A stretch of 12,395 bases of DNA from Bacteroidota bacterium (GTDB lineage Bacteria; Bacteroidota; Bacteroidia; Flavobacteriales; Flavobacteriaceae), in contig SMXJ01000098.1 in assembly GCA_004356305.1 (NCBI GenBank), positions 1 through 12,395 on the forward strand, given 5' to 3'. The notes below the pieces were generated by a model that was not told the DNA's origin, made no database searches, and was given only the letters and a program-made list of their open reading frames with translations. Numbering within the stretch: position 1 is the first letter of the stretch; each line of letters opens with the position of its first letter. Shown here in pieces: positions 1 through 6,649 of this stretch. The translations under genes and the position numbers were made by a program.

Positions 1-194
1 CCATCGCCCCTATAACCTTCCACGACAACAAAAAACGGTTTTCATATACTTTTTTTAGTGGAAGTCCGGGTATAATGAGGGTTTTCATCCATGATATTAT
101 TCCAACAGGGATCCTGAAGAAGGAAGACAAACGGAAGCTTAAGGATCAAACCAGAGAAATTATTTTAAATGAATTGGAAAATCCTTCAGTATAG
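1..194 (+). CDS. Lysophospholipid acyltransferase (PlsC-like), C-terminal fragment
   Basis: Only the last 63 codons are in the window. The reading frame is open from base 3 and ends at TAG 192-194. The visible protein contains PIAPITFHDNKKRF, then FFSGSPGIMRVFIHD, and ends in a lysine-rich helix (TREIILNELENPSV). This order matches, from memory, the C-terminal part of 1-acyl-glycerol-3-phosphate acyltransferases of Flavobacteriaceae: a core strand leading into PIAPITF, followed by a charged terminal helix. Such enzymes add a second acyl chain to lysophosphatidic acid at the inner membrane. The catalytic HX4D motif would lie upstream and cannot be seen, so the exact substrate is open. The gene is followed after 9 bases by a strong hairpin terminator. 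Confidence 0.7.
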   Translation, partial: IAPITFHDNKKRFSYTFFSGSPGIMRVFIHDIIPTGILKKEDKRKLKDQTREIILNELENPSV

Positions 195-203
195 GGAGGA
201 ACA

Positions 204-237
204 AAAAAACCGTTCTATGGCGAAAGAACGGTTTTTT
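204..237 (+). terminator. Intrinsic terminator, probably bidirectional
   Basis: A perfect 13-bp inverted repeat (AAAAAACCGTTCT at 204-216, AGAACGGTTTTTT at 225-237) surrounds an 8-base loop. One strand gives a T-run after the stem and the other strand does too, because the stem begins with six A. It lies between the converging acyltransferase (stop at 194) and the minus-strand beta-barrel gene (stop at 283), so it can end both transcripts. Confidence 0.85.
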
Positions 238-282
238 CATCATTGTTTGGTATCACCCAAACCTAACCAACTAAAAACTAAC

Positions 283-1893
283 CTAAAACTTAAAGCTCAA
301 TCCACCATAGACCCCAATAAAATAGGGTTTAAAGTCTACAGACGAATCTGTGTACGGATTAAGCTGGTATTTAAACATAGGCTCAACATTAAATTTTAAT
401 CTTTTATTGATCTTATAATCGAATCCCACTCCAACATTGGTGGAGAAACTTACCGAATTCAAATTATTGGCAGGTCCCAGGACATCTCTAAATTCCCCAT
501 CTCTTACCGAAACTTCATTATCATCCAGAAAGAGGGTGCTAAATCCACCTATCACATTTACGCCAAAACGGTTATTGATCAGGGCGTATTTCAATTCCAA
601 AGGAACTTCATAATAGGACAAATTTTGAATCAGCTCTGCATTACCACTCGTGGACTTAGGAGTCAAATTTGCAAAAGGATCTCCATCTCCCTGGGAAGGG
701 GGTAAATTGTTAAGCGTACCACTATCAAATGCGGTTAATACAACGCTTCTTCCACCGTAATCAATACTTCGCAATGCAATAGCAACAGGGCCGGTAGCCA
801 ATTCGATACCACCGGTTGTATAACCCAGTTTTACATTATTCACTCCTGAGCGAACGCTCAAACGATCGTTGATGTTATAGCTCACTTGTACTCCGTAGCT
901 AAAGTTCACTTCTCCACTCTGTGTATTGTCTGAGAAAGAAGGATCAATAGAAGAACCCTGCCCTAAACTATTATAAAACACAGGACCAAAATGGGGTGTT
1001 ACTTCCCAGCTTTGAACATCGTTATCTTCCTCTTTGGCGATCGCATCCTTCTTGTCCTCTTCAATGGCATCGAAAATGGATTTCTTTTCATTGGGTTTTT
1101 CTTCATTTATATCCGTATCATCTTTTGCGTTGTCAACCCCGCTAATGGTTTCACTTACTTTGCCTATTTCTTTTTTGTTTGAAATATCGGTTTTTTCCGA
1201 GATTTTCACAACGCCTTCACTTACGTTCTTTGCTATCCCTGCTGAAACACCCTTATTGATCACAGGATGTCGCGCTTCAATTTCTGTATCGTCTGTATTT
1301 TCTACTTCGGAATCATTTTTTAAAGTATTCTTTTTTTCTGAAATCGTCGCCACAGCCTCTTTCTTGGTCATAACATCAACAGATTTGTCTTTCTTTATCA
1401 AGTTATCACGTTTCGGTAGATTATTATTCTCAATTTCCTTCTCAACCGTGACTGCTTTTAAGTTGTTTTGAGACGGATGCTTTATTCTATCATTCAATGT
1501 CTTGGAACTTTCTTTTTCAACAAAAGATTTTTCAACATCCCCTTCAATTTGTTCTTCGGTATTATTTTCTGATGATATGGCCTCCTTATTCAAGTTGTCT
1601 TCCAAAGGAGTACTGCTGTCCTCATTGAGATGGGTATTATTATCCTCTTCAGAAACAATTGTAGTATTGAGGTCTCCATCTGAAGGATTGAAAATCATAT
1701 TTCCAACGGTGAACAGTAATGCAAGCGCGGCAGCCACACCGCCTAATTTCCACCAAAGCGGAATTACCTTACGGTCGTCCTTTTCCTTTTTCATTGCGGC
1801 TTGGATAGAATTCCAAACCTCCGGAGAAGGAGCGGCCTCAAAGTTTTGAAGTGGCTCTTTAAAAAGCTCGTCTATGTGCTTTTTTTCACTCAT
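283..1893 (-). CDS. Membrane-anchored anti-sigma-like protein with C-terminal outer-membrane beta-barrel domain
   Basis: 536 residues in three parts. Residues 1-44 are a short cytoplasmic segment with a PSPEVWNSIQAAM motif resembling the N-terminal region of small anti-sigma-like proteins. Residues about 45-68 form one hydrophobic membrane helix (IPLWWKLGGVAAALALLF). Residues about 69-294 are a low-complexity, highly charged Glu/Lys/Asp/Asn linker without cysteines. Residues about 295-536 alternate polar and hydrophobic residues as in an OmpA-like or PorT-like 8-10-strand barrel, and the protein ends in Phe, like the C-terminal signal of outer-membrane proteins. There is no cleavable signal peptide; the helix is internal. 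It starts 51 bases after the ECF sigma gene on the same strand, so the two are probably co-transcribed and functionally paired. The anti-sigma role is inferred from position and architecture. A structural envelope role is the alternative. Confidence 0.75.
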   Translation of the reverse strand: MSEKKHIDELFKEPLQNFEAAPSPEVWNSIQAAMKKEKDDRKVIPLWWKLGGVAAALALLFTVGNMIFNPSDGDLNTTIVSEEDNNTHLNEDSSTPLEDNLNKEAISSENNTEEQIEGDVEKSFVEKESSKTLNDRIKHPSQNNLKAVTVEKEIENNNLPKRDNLIKKDKSVDVMTKKEAVATISEKKNTLKNDSEVENTDDTEIEARHPVINKGVSAGIAKNVSEGVVKISEKTDISNKKEIGKVSETISGVDNAKDDTDINEEKPNEKKSIFDAIEEDKKDAIAKEEDNDVQSWEVTPHFGPVFYNSLGQGSSIDPSFSDNTQSGEVNFSYGVQVSYNINDRLSVRSGVNNVKLGYTTGGIELATGPVAIALRSIDYGGRSVVLTAFDSGTLNNLPPSQGDGDPFANLTPKSTSGNAELIQNLSYYEVPLELKYALINNRFGVNVIGGFSTLFLDDNEVSVRDGEFRDVLGPANNLNSVSFSTNVGVGFDYKINKRLKFNVEPMFKYQLNPYTDSSVDFKPYFIGVYGGLSFKF

Positions 1894-1944
1894 TTTATAC
1901 CCATCATTTGATCATTGGTTGTAATGAAACAGGGGGGTTATTAA

Positions 1945-2484
1945 TTATTGATCTTTGTTATGCTCATCATTATAAGCTTCAACCTTCTTCTTTAATATCA
2001 TCCGGGCTCTTGCCAGATTAGATTTTGACGTACCGTCGGAAATTCCTAACATTTTAGCAATTTCCTTGTGTGAATACCCGTCCAACACATACAGGTTAAA
2101 GACCAATCGATACCGGTCCGGCAACTCCTGTATGATTTTCAGCAAAAAATCCAATGGTATGGTTTGCTGTTGTACATCAACTTCGGCATCTTCAATTTGC
2201 TGTTCGTTAGAGATGTCGAAGACTTTCTTCTTCCGGTATTTTTGCAGTGCTGTATTTACAGTTATGCGTTTTATCCAGCCTTCAAAAGAACCTTTTCCTT
2301 GATACTGCTCAATTCGTTTAAAAATAGTTATGAAAGCATCCTGCAAATTGTCTTCGGCTTCTGCCCGGTTTGGGGAGTATTTTAAGCAAATCCCAAACAA
2401 AACACCAGAGTACTGTTTGTACAAAGCCTCTTGAGCTTTTGGGCTTTGCTGCTTACATTTTTTTATGAGCTCTTGTAAAATCAA
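1945..2484 (-). CDS. ECF-type RNA polymerase sigma factor (sigma-70 family)
   Basis: 179 residues. Region 2 spans about residues 20-87 and includes DNLQDAFITIFKRI and the FEGWIKRITVNTALQKYRKKK segment that binds core polymerase and the -10 element. Region 4 spans about 115-168, with ELPDRYRLVFNLYVLDGYS and a helix-turn-helix (HKEIAKMLGISDGTSKSNLARAR, quoted here only as landmarks) that would read the -35 element. Length and domain order are typical of extracytoplasmic-function sigma factors. The chosen start is TTG at 2484: the frame is closed by TAA six codons upstream, no ATG lies in the frame before region 2, and the family usually begins near here. It lies between recA and a transmembrane barrel protein on the same strand. 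That neighbour is the probable regulator of its activity. The regulon cannot be read from this window. Confidence 0.9.
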   Translation of the reverse strand: MILQELIKKCKQQSPKAQEALYKQYSGVLFGICLKYSPNRAEAEDNLQDAFITIFKRIEQYQGKGSFEGWIKRITVNTALQKYRKKKVFDISNEQQIEDAEVDVQQQTIPLDFLLKIIQELPDRYRLVFNLYVLDGYSHKEIAKMLGISDGTSKSNLARARMILKKKVEAYNDEHNKDQ

Positions 2485-2528
2485 ATACGGTTGGCTTAAT
2501 TAGCTATTTCTACCTATTGAATAAGTAG

Positions 2529-2585
2529 GCAACCATATAACGTATGTTTCTACATTTTGTAGATACACAGGAAAAAAATGGTTGC
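2529..2585. promoter_or_regulatory. Nested inverted repeat between recA and the sigma gene
   Basis: The outer arms GCAACCAT (2529-2536) and ATGGTTGC (2578-2585) are exact reverse complements. Nested inside, TGTTTCTACA (2545-2554) pairs with TGTAGATACA (2558-2567) with one mismatch around a 3-base loop. The whole element lies upstream of the sigma-factor start on its strand and just after recA. It could be an operator, a 5'-leader RNA structure of the sigma mRNA, or a weak recA terminator; on the minus strand a run of seven T follows the first outer arm. No matching known element is recognised. Confidence 0.5.
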
Positions 2586-2603
2586 GTGGAGCGTTTGATT
2601 AAA

Positions 2604-3611
2604 TTATGAAGCAACTGCTGCAATCGCTTCCGTGATCTTTTGTTCCAGCTCTTCCATCAACTCGGGATTGTCTAAAAGTAAGGTCTTTACTGCATCCCTT
2701 CCCTGCCCCAATTTGGTGTTATCGTAGCTAAACCAGGAACCACTTTTATTAATGATCTCGTAGTCAACGCCCAAGTCTACTATCTCGCCCACTTTGGATA
2801 TTCCTTCGCCATACATAATGTCAAACTCAGCAGTTCTAAAAGGAGGGGCAACTTTGTTCTTAACAACTTTCACACGGGTTTTATTACCCAGAACTCTGCC
2901 ATCAGTATTTTTAATTTGAGTCGAACGACGAATGTCCAATCGGATTGAAGCATAGAATTTTAGTGCGTGACCACCGGTAGTAGTTTCAGGATTACCAAAC
3001 ATCACTCCTATTTTTTCACGTAATTGGTTGATGAAAAACACGGTACATTGTGTTTTACTTATCGAGCCGGTCAATTTTCTTAGGGCTTGAGACATCAGGC
3101 GTGCGTGTAGTCCCATTTGACTATCACCCATTTCACCTTCAATTTCACTTCTTGGGGTTAGCGCCGCGACAGAATCGATAACGATAATATCTATAGCTCC
3201 ACTTCGAATCAGATTATCTGTAATTTCCAACGCTTGTTCTCCATTATCCGGTTGTGACATGATGAGATTTTCAATATCTACTCCTAATTTTTCTGCATAA
3301 TACCGATCGAATGCGTGCTCCGCGTCGATAAAAGCCGCAATACCTCCTTTTTTTTGCGCTTCTGCAATGGCATGTAAGGCCAATGTTGTTTTACCGGAAG
3401 CTTCCGGGCCGTAAATTTCAACCACTCTACCCCTTGGATAGCCGCCTACTCCCAAAGCCAGATCGAGGCCTAAAGAGCCTGTAGGAATTACATTTATTTC
3501 TTGTGCAACTGTGTCTCCCATTTTCATTACGGTGCCTTTTCCGTAGATCTTTTCTAGCTTGTCTAATGTTAGCTTCAACGCCTTTAATTTTGCTTCTTTT
3601 TCAGTACTCAT
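2604..3611 (-). CDS. recA: Recombinase RecA
   Basis: 335 residues, full length for the family. RecA is the ATP-dependent strand-exchange protein for homologous recombination and DNA repair in the cytoplasm. Visible landmarks are the Walker A motif GPEASGKT (residues 68-75), the catalytic Glu in DAEHAFD (residue 98), Walker B DIIVIDS (141-147), the loop-1 region around EGEMGDSQMG, and loop 2 at FINQLREKIGVMFGNPETTTGG (193-214). The C-terminal tail is short and acidic (PELMEELEQK), as in many Bacteroidetes. The ATG start at 3611 gives the usual N-terminus MSTEKEAKLKALK. It is divergent from trhO and followed after 119 bases by the ECF sigma gene on the same strand. A TACTTTTG motif on the minus strand (3678-3671) could be its -7 element, but no clear -33 box accompanies it. 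Confidence 0.98.
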   Translation of the reverse strand: MSTEKEAKLKALKLTLDKLEKIYGKGTVMKMGDTVAQEINVIPTGSLGLDLALGVGGYPRGRVVEIYGPEASGKTTLALHAIAEAQKKGGIAAFIDAEHAFDRYYAEKLGVDIENLIMSQPDNGEQALEITDNLIRSGAIDIIVIDSVAALTPRSEIEGEMGDSQMGLHARLMSQALRKLTGSISKTQCTVFFINQLREKIGVMFGNPETTTGGHALKFYASIRLDIRRSTQIKNTDGRVLGNKTRVKVVKNKVAPPFRTAEFDIMYGEGISKVGEIVDLGVDYEIINKSGSWFSYDNTKLGQGRDAVKTLLLDNPELMEELEQKITEAIAAVAS

Positions 3612-3699
3612 GGATATAATTTTTTTAGTGGGAGTTGGTAAGCTAAAATACTATTTCTTTGTCTTTACAACAAAAGTAAAAACCCGGAAAGTTCAGTTT

Positions 3700-3709
3700 T
3701 TGTTAACAA
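3700..3709. promoter_or_regulatory. Perfect 10-bp palindrome TTGTTAACAA over the -33 box
   Basis: The palindrome includes the putative -33 TTG of the trhO promoter, and lies about 20 bases upstream of the possible recA -7 element on the opposite strand. A dimeric repressor bound here would cover the -33 region. Short AT-rich palindromes also occur by chance, so this is a candidate only. Confidence 0.3.
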
Positions 3710-3729
3710 GAGCAAAATACTTATTTTTG
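3700..3729 (+). promoter_or_regulatory. Bacteroidetes-type promoter for trhO
   Basis: A TTG -33 box (3700-3702, inside TTTTTG) is followed by exactly 19 bases and TATTTTTG (3722-3729), a full match to the TAnnTTTG -7 element known from Bacteroidetes primary-sigma promoters. Transcription would begin near 3734-3737, about 50 bases before the ATG of trhO. The assignment rests on motif and spacing only. Confidence 0.6.
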
Positions 3730-3734
3730 TCATC

Positions 3735-3748
3735 TCGATAATTATCGA
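3735..3748. promoter_or_regulatory. Perfect 14-bp palindrome TCGATAATTATCGA at the predicted trhO transcription start
   Basis: This 14-bp palindrome begins 5 bases after the -7 element and so would overlap the transcription start. It could be an operator, or, if transcribed, a hairpin at the very 5' end of the mRNA. A third palindrome, TTGATCAA, follows at 3752-3759. Confidence 0.4.
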
Positions 3749-3784
3749 AATTTGATCAACCCTTTTCATTTAAAAAAGTATGGC

Positions 3785-4816
3785 ATGCAACTGTACAATA
3801 CCTTAAGTGCAAAAGAAAGAGAAGCCCTATTGGAACAAGCCGGTGATGACCGGTTGACTCTTTCTTTTTACAAGTACGCCAAAATTGGCAATCCGAAAAT
3901 TTTCAGAAATCATTTGTTTATCTCTTGGAATGATATGGAGGTTCTTGGGCGCATTTATGTGGCTCATGAAGGTATCAATGGCCAACTCTCACTTCCGGCC
4001 AAAAACTTTGATGTGTTTAAAGATTTTCTCGATGGTATTTATTTCCTTAAAGACGTTCGCCTCAATATTGCTATTGAACAGAATCTAAAATCTTTTTTAA
4101 AGCTAAAGGTAAAAATACGTAACAAAATTGTAGCCGATGGCCTGAACGATGATACTTTTGATGTAACTAACAAAGGGGTGCATGTAGATGCTTCTACGTT
4201 CAATGATCTAATTGAAGACCCGGAAACTATTTTGGTCGATATGCGAAACCATTACGAAAGTGAAATTGGTCATTTCAAAGGTGCCATCACACCTGATGTG
4301 GATACATTCCGCGATTCGTTAGATATCATCGAAGAAGACTTAAAAGAACACAAGGAAGACAAAAAACTGGTCATGTATTGTACGGGGGGTATTCGATGTG
4401 AAAAAGCCAGCGCGTATTACAAACACAAAGGGTTTAAAAATGTGTTTCAGCTGGAAGGAGGCATAATAGAATATGCCCGTCAAGTAGAAGATCAAGGTCT
4501 CGAGAACAAGTTTATAGGTAAGAATTTTGTATTCGATCATCGTCGGGGCGAGCGCATAAGTGAAGAAATTATCGCTCATTGTCATCAGTGTGGAAATCCT
4601 TGCGACAACCATATAAACTGTGCCAATGAGGCCTGTCATTTGTTGTTTATTCAATGTTACGACTGCGCCGGAAAAATGCAACATTGTTGTGGCGACGAGT
4701 GCGTAGCGATCATTCAGTTATCTTATGAAAAACAAAAAGAATTGCGGAGTGGAACCCATAATAGCAATAAGATTTTCAGGAAAGGGCGTTCAGAGAAATT
4801 GAAGTTTAAACAATAA
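3785..4816 (+). CDS. trhO: tRNA uridine(34) hydroxylase TrhO (rhodanese-domain, YceA family)
   Basis: 343 residues from the ATG at 3785. TrhO uses prephenate-derived chemistry to form 5-hydroxyuridine at the wobble position of certain tRNAs. The N-terminal UPF0176 domain (about 1-120) contains GRIYVAHEGINGQLSLP, the family signature. The rhodanese domain (about 130-235) has the active-site loop CTGGIRC with Cys199. The C-terminal part carries ten cysteines between residues 266 and 306 (HCHQCGNPCDN and following), a probable metal or structural site also seen in relatives. An in-frame TTG at 3752 would add 11 residues, but homologues begin with MQLYNTL, so I chose the ATG. It is divergent from recA, has a good promoter upstream, and appears to be a single-gene transcript or to read into ricT 140 bases on, since no terminator is visible. 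Confidence 0.93.
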   Translation: MQLYNTLSAKEREALLEQAGDDRLTLSFYKYAKIGNPKIFRNHLFISWNDMEVLGRIYVAHEGINGQLSLPAKNFDVFKDFLDGIYFLKDVRLNIAIEQNLKSFLKLKVKIRNKIVADGLNDDTFDVTNKGVHVDASTFNDLIEDPETILVDMRNHYESEIGHFKGAITPDVDTFRDSLDIIEEDLKEHKEDKKLVMYCTGGIRCEKASAYYKHKGFKNVFQLEGGIIEYARQVEDQGLENKFIGKNFVFDHRRGERISEEIIAHCHQCGNPCDNHINCANEACHLLFIQCYDCAGKMQHCCGDECVAIIQLSYEKQKELRSGTHNSNKIFRKGRSEKLKFKQ

Positions 4817-4890
4817 GTTTTAAAAATTAAGGTATCTTTACTCATTAACTGTAAGTTTAATCTCCGTCTCTTTTTCAGATCGCGTTTGAA

Positions 4891-4918
4891 CAAAACTCAC
4901 TGCCGGCAGGTTGAGTTT
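4891..4918. promoter_or_regulatory. Near-palindrome upstream of ricT
   Basis: AAACTCA (4893-4899) and TGAGTTT (4912-4918) flank the perfect 10-bp palindrome CTGCCGGCAG (4900-4909), with only two unpaired bases (4910-4911). The GC-rich core stands out in an AT-rich spacer. No T-run follows, so it is unlikely to be a terminator. It lies about 40 bases before the ricT start and could be an operator or a leader hairpin. No clear TAnnTTTG promoter was found; TATCTTTA (4833-4840) and TAAGTTTA (4852-4859) are one-mismatch candidates. Confidence 0.4.
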
Positions 4919-4956
4919 AGCGTGGGAGGAAGAAAAAGAGCTTTATATATAATAAA

Positions 4957-6162
4957 ATGGGCTGTACCAGCTGTACTACAGTTGCGAATGGACAACCAAG
5001 AGGCTGCAAGAACAATGGAACTTGTGGTTCCGATGGCTGTAATAAATTAACAGTATTTGATTGGCTTTCAAATATGTCACTTCCCGGAAATGTAGAACCT
5101 TTCAACGGAGTCGAGGTTCGCTTTAAAAACGGAAGGAAACATTTCTATAAAAATCCCGAAAATATCGCGCTAAGCATCGGAGATGTAATAGCCACAGAAG
5201 CTTCTCCCGGTCATGACATAGGGATCGTAACGCTTACCGGGGAATTGGTGCGAGTGCAGATGAAGAAGAAAAAATTAACTGCCAAGTTTGACGAACTTCC
5301 AAAGATCTATCGCAAAGCTTCCCAAAAAGATATTGACGTATGGCAAAAAGTACGCGATAAAGAACTGGATGTGCAAAAGCAATCCCGGGAAATTGCCATG
5401 AGATTGGGACTACAGATGAAGATAAGTGATGTGGAGTTTCAAGGAGATGCATCTAAAGTAATATTTTACTATACAGCAGAAGAGCGGGTAGATTTTCGGC
5501 AACTCATCAAAGAGTTTGCCCGAACCTTTAGTACTCGAATTGAAATGAAGCAGGTTGGTTTCCGTCAGGAGGCAGCTCGTTTGGGGGGAATTGGCTCTTG
5601 TGGGAGAGAGTTGTGTTGTTCTACCTGGTTGACGGATTTTCGCTCTGTAAACACTTCTGCGGCACGTTACCAGCAGCTGTCCTTGAACCCACAAAAATTG
5701 GCGGGCCAATGCGGTAAGCTCAAATGCTGTCTCAATTACGAGTTGGACACCTATTTAGAGGCTCTGGATGAATTTCCACGAACCGATATAAAATTGAATA
5801 CCGAAAAAGGCCGTGCTCAATGCCAAAAGATCGACATTTTCAAAGGCCTTATGTGGTTTTCCTATGAGAATGAAGGAATGAATTGGCACGAGTTGGAGGT
5901 AGCGAAGGTAAATGAGATCGTCGCATTGAACAAAAAAGGGCTAAACGCAACCAGTCTAGAAGATTATATTGAAGAGAAGATAATTCCGGACAAAGAGATT
6001 TTCAATAATGTGGTTGGACAGGATAGTCTGACACGTTTTGATCAACCTAAAAGAAGAAATAAACGACGGAATAAAAATAAAGGCAGTGGCAGAAATCAGA
6101 ATAGAAACCGTAGTAAAGGCGGAAACAAAAATCAAAATCGGCGTCATAAGAATATTACGTAG
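4957..6162 (+). CDS. ricT: PSP1-domain protein, RicT (YaaT) family
   Basis: 401 residues. The N-terminus is rich in cysteine (C3, C6, C17, C23, C28). The PSP1 core follows at about residues 50-290, with GGIGSCGRELCCSTWLTDF (209-227) and GQCGKLKCCLNYE (250-262) holding the conserved cysteines C215, C220, C221, C252, C257 and C258. In Bacillus subtilis the homologue is part of the RicAFT complex, which binds iron-sulfur clusters and assists RNase Y in mRNA processing. Partners RicA and RicF are not in this window, so its role here is uncertain. Residues about 364-398 form a Lys/Arg/Asn-rich tail suited to binding RNA or membranes. The tail-encoding DNA also carries the start region of gldH in another frame. 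Start ATG 4957 is clear, and the upstream AT-rich leader lacks a well-placed Shine-Dalgarno sequence. Confidence 0.92.
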   Translation: MGCTSCTTVANGQPRGCKNNGTCGSDGCNKLTVFDWLSNMSLPGNVEPFNGVEVRFKNGRKHFYKNPENIALSIGDVIATEASPGHDIGIVTLTGELVRVQMKKKKLTAKFDELPKIYRKASQKDIDVWQKVRDKELDVQKQSREIAMRLGLQMKISDVEFQGDASKVIFYYTAEERVDFRQLIKEFARTFSTRIEMKQVGFRQEAARLGGIGSCGRELCCSTWLTDFRSVNTSAARYQQLSLNPQKLAGQCGKLKCCLNYELDTYLEALDEFPRTDIKLNTEKGRAQCQKIDIFKGLMWFSYENEGMNWHELEVAKVNEIVALNKKGLNATSLEDYIEEKIIPDKEIFNNVVGQDSLTRFDQPKRRNKRRNKNKGSGRNQNRNRSKGGNKNQNRRHKNIT

Positions 6163-6640
6163 CTCGATCGTCGTCATTGGGCTGCTTTTGATGATCGTTT
6201 CCTGTGATTCAAAAATGGTAGTCGGTGAAATGCAGGATATGCCTGGCCATTGGAACAAAAATGATGTGTTGGAGTTTCATGTACCCCGGTTGGATTCATT
6301 AAAAAAGTATGATCTGTTTATTCATCTTCGGAATACAAACGATTATCCATATAACAATATTTTTTTAATAGCATCCATTGAGTTTCCTCATGGTAAAACG
6401 ATTACAGATACCCTGGAATATCGAATGGCAAATCCGGATGGCACCTGGTTGGGTTCGGGGATCGGTACAGTAAAAGAAAACAAACTATGGTACAAGGAGG
6501 ACGTATCATTTTTTGAATCGGGGGATTATATCATCAGGCTTTCCCAGGCAGTGCGCAATAATGGCTCGATCCATGGCGTTACCCAATTAGATGGCATTAC
6601 CGAAGTTGGTTACAGCATAGAAGAAGCAACCGATCGATAA
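6086..6640 (+). CDS. gldH: Gliding motility lipoprotein GldH
   Basis: The mature protein begins at Cys encoded at 6203-6205 and shows the GldH pattern: CDSKMVVGEMQDMPGHWNK, then NTNDYPYNNIFLIASIEFP, GTWLGSGIGTVKENKLWYK, and a closing DGITEVGYSIE. The lipobox IVSC follows a hydrophobic stretch (SSIVVIGLLLM), so signal peptidase II should cleave it and anchor it as a lipoprotein. GldH is required for gliding in Flavobacterium johnsoniae and supports the type IX secretion/gliding machinery. The start is unsettled. No ATG precedes the signal core in this frame; GTG 6086 gives a 39-residue signal peptide and TTG 6038 gives 55, while a size typical of the family would place it near an ATA at 6146. 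All options overlap the 3' end of ricT. It is 9 bases upstream of the PBP gene and probably co-transcribed. Confidence 0.88.
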   Translation: MAEIRIETVVKAETKIKIGVIRILRSSIVVIGLLLMIVSCDSKMVVGEMQDMPGHWNKNDVLEFHVPRLDSLKKYDLFIHLRNTNDYPYNNIFLIASIEFPHGKTITDTLEYRMANPDGTWLGSGIGTVKENKLWYKEDVSFFESGDYIIRLSQAVRNNGSIHGVTQLDGITEVGYSIEEATDR

Positions 6641-6649
6641 CTACTCCTC

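Noticed and set aside
991..1849. Ser/Phe-rich ORFs on the plus strand opposite the charged linker of the barrel protein
   Set aside because: They are the antisense of Glu/Lys/Asp-rich codons and have no independent support. The minus-strand gene explains the region.
3752..3784. TTG start extending TrhO by 11 residues
   Set aside because: Family members begin at MQLYNTL, and the TTG sits only about 17 bases after the predicted transcription start and within a palindrome.
4560..4720. Cysteine-rich C-terminal segment of TrhO as a possible added zinc-finger domain
   Set aside because: Similar cysteine-rich tails are part of the TrhO family, so this is not a fusion.
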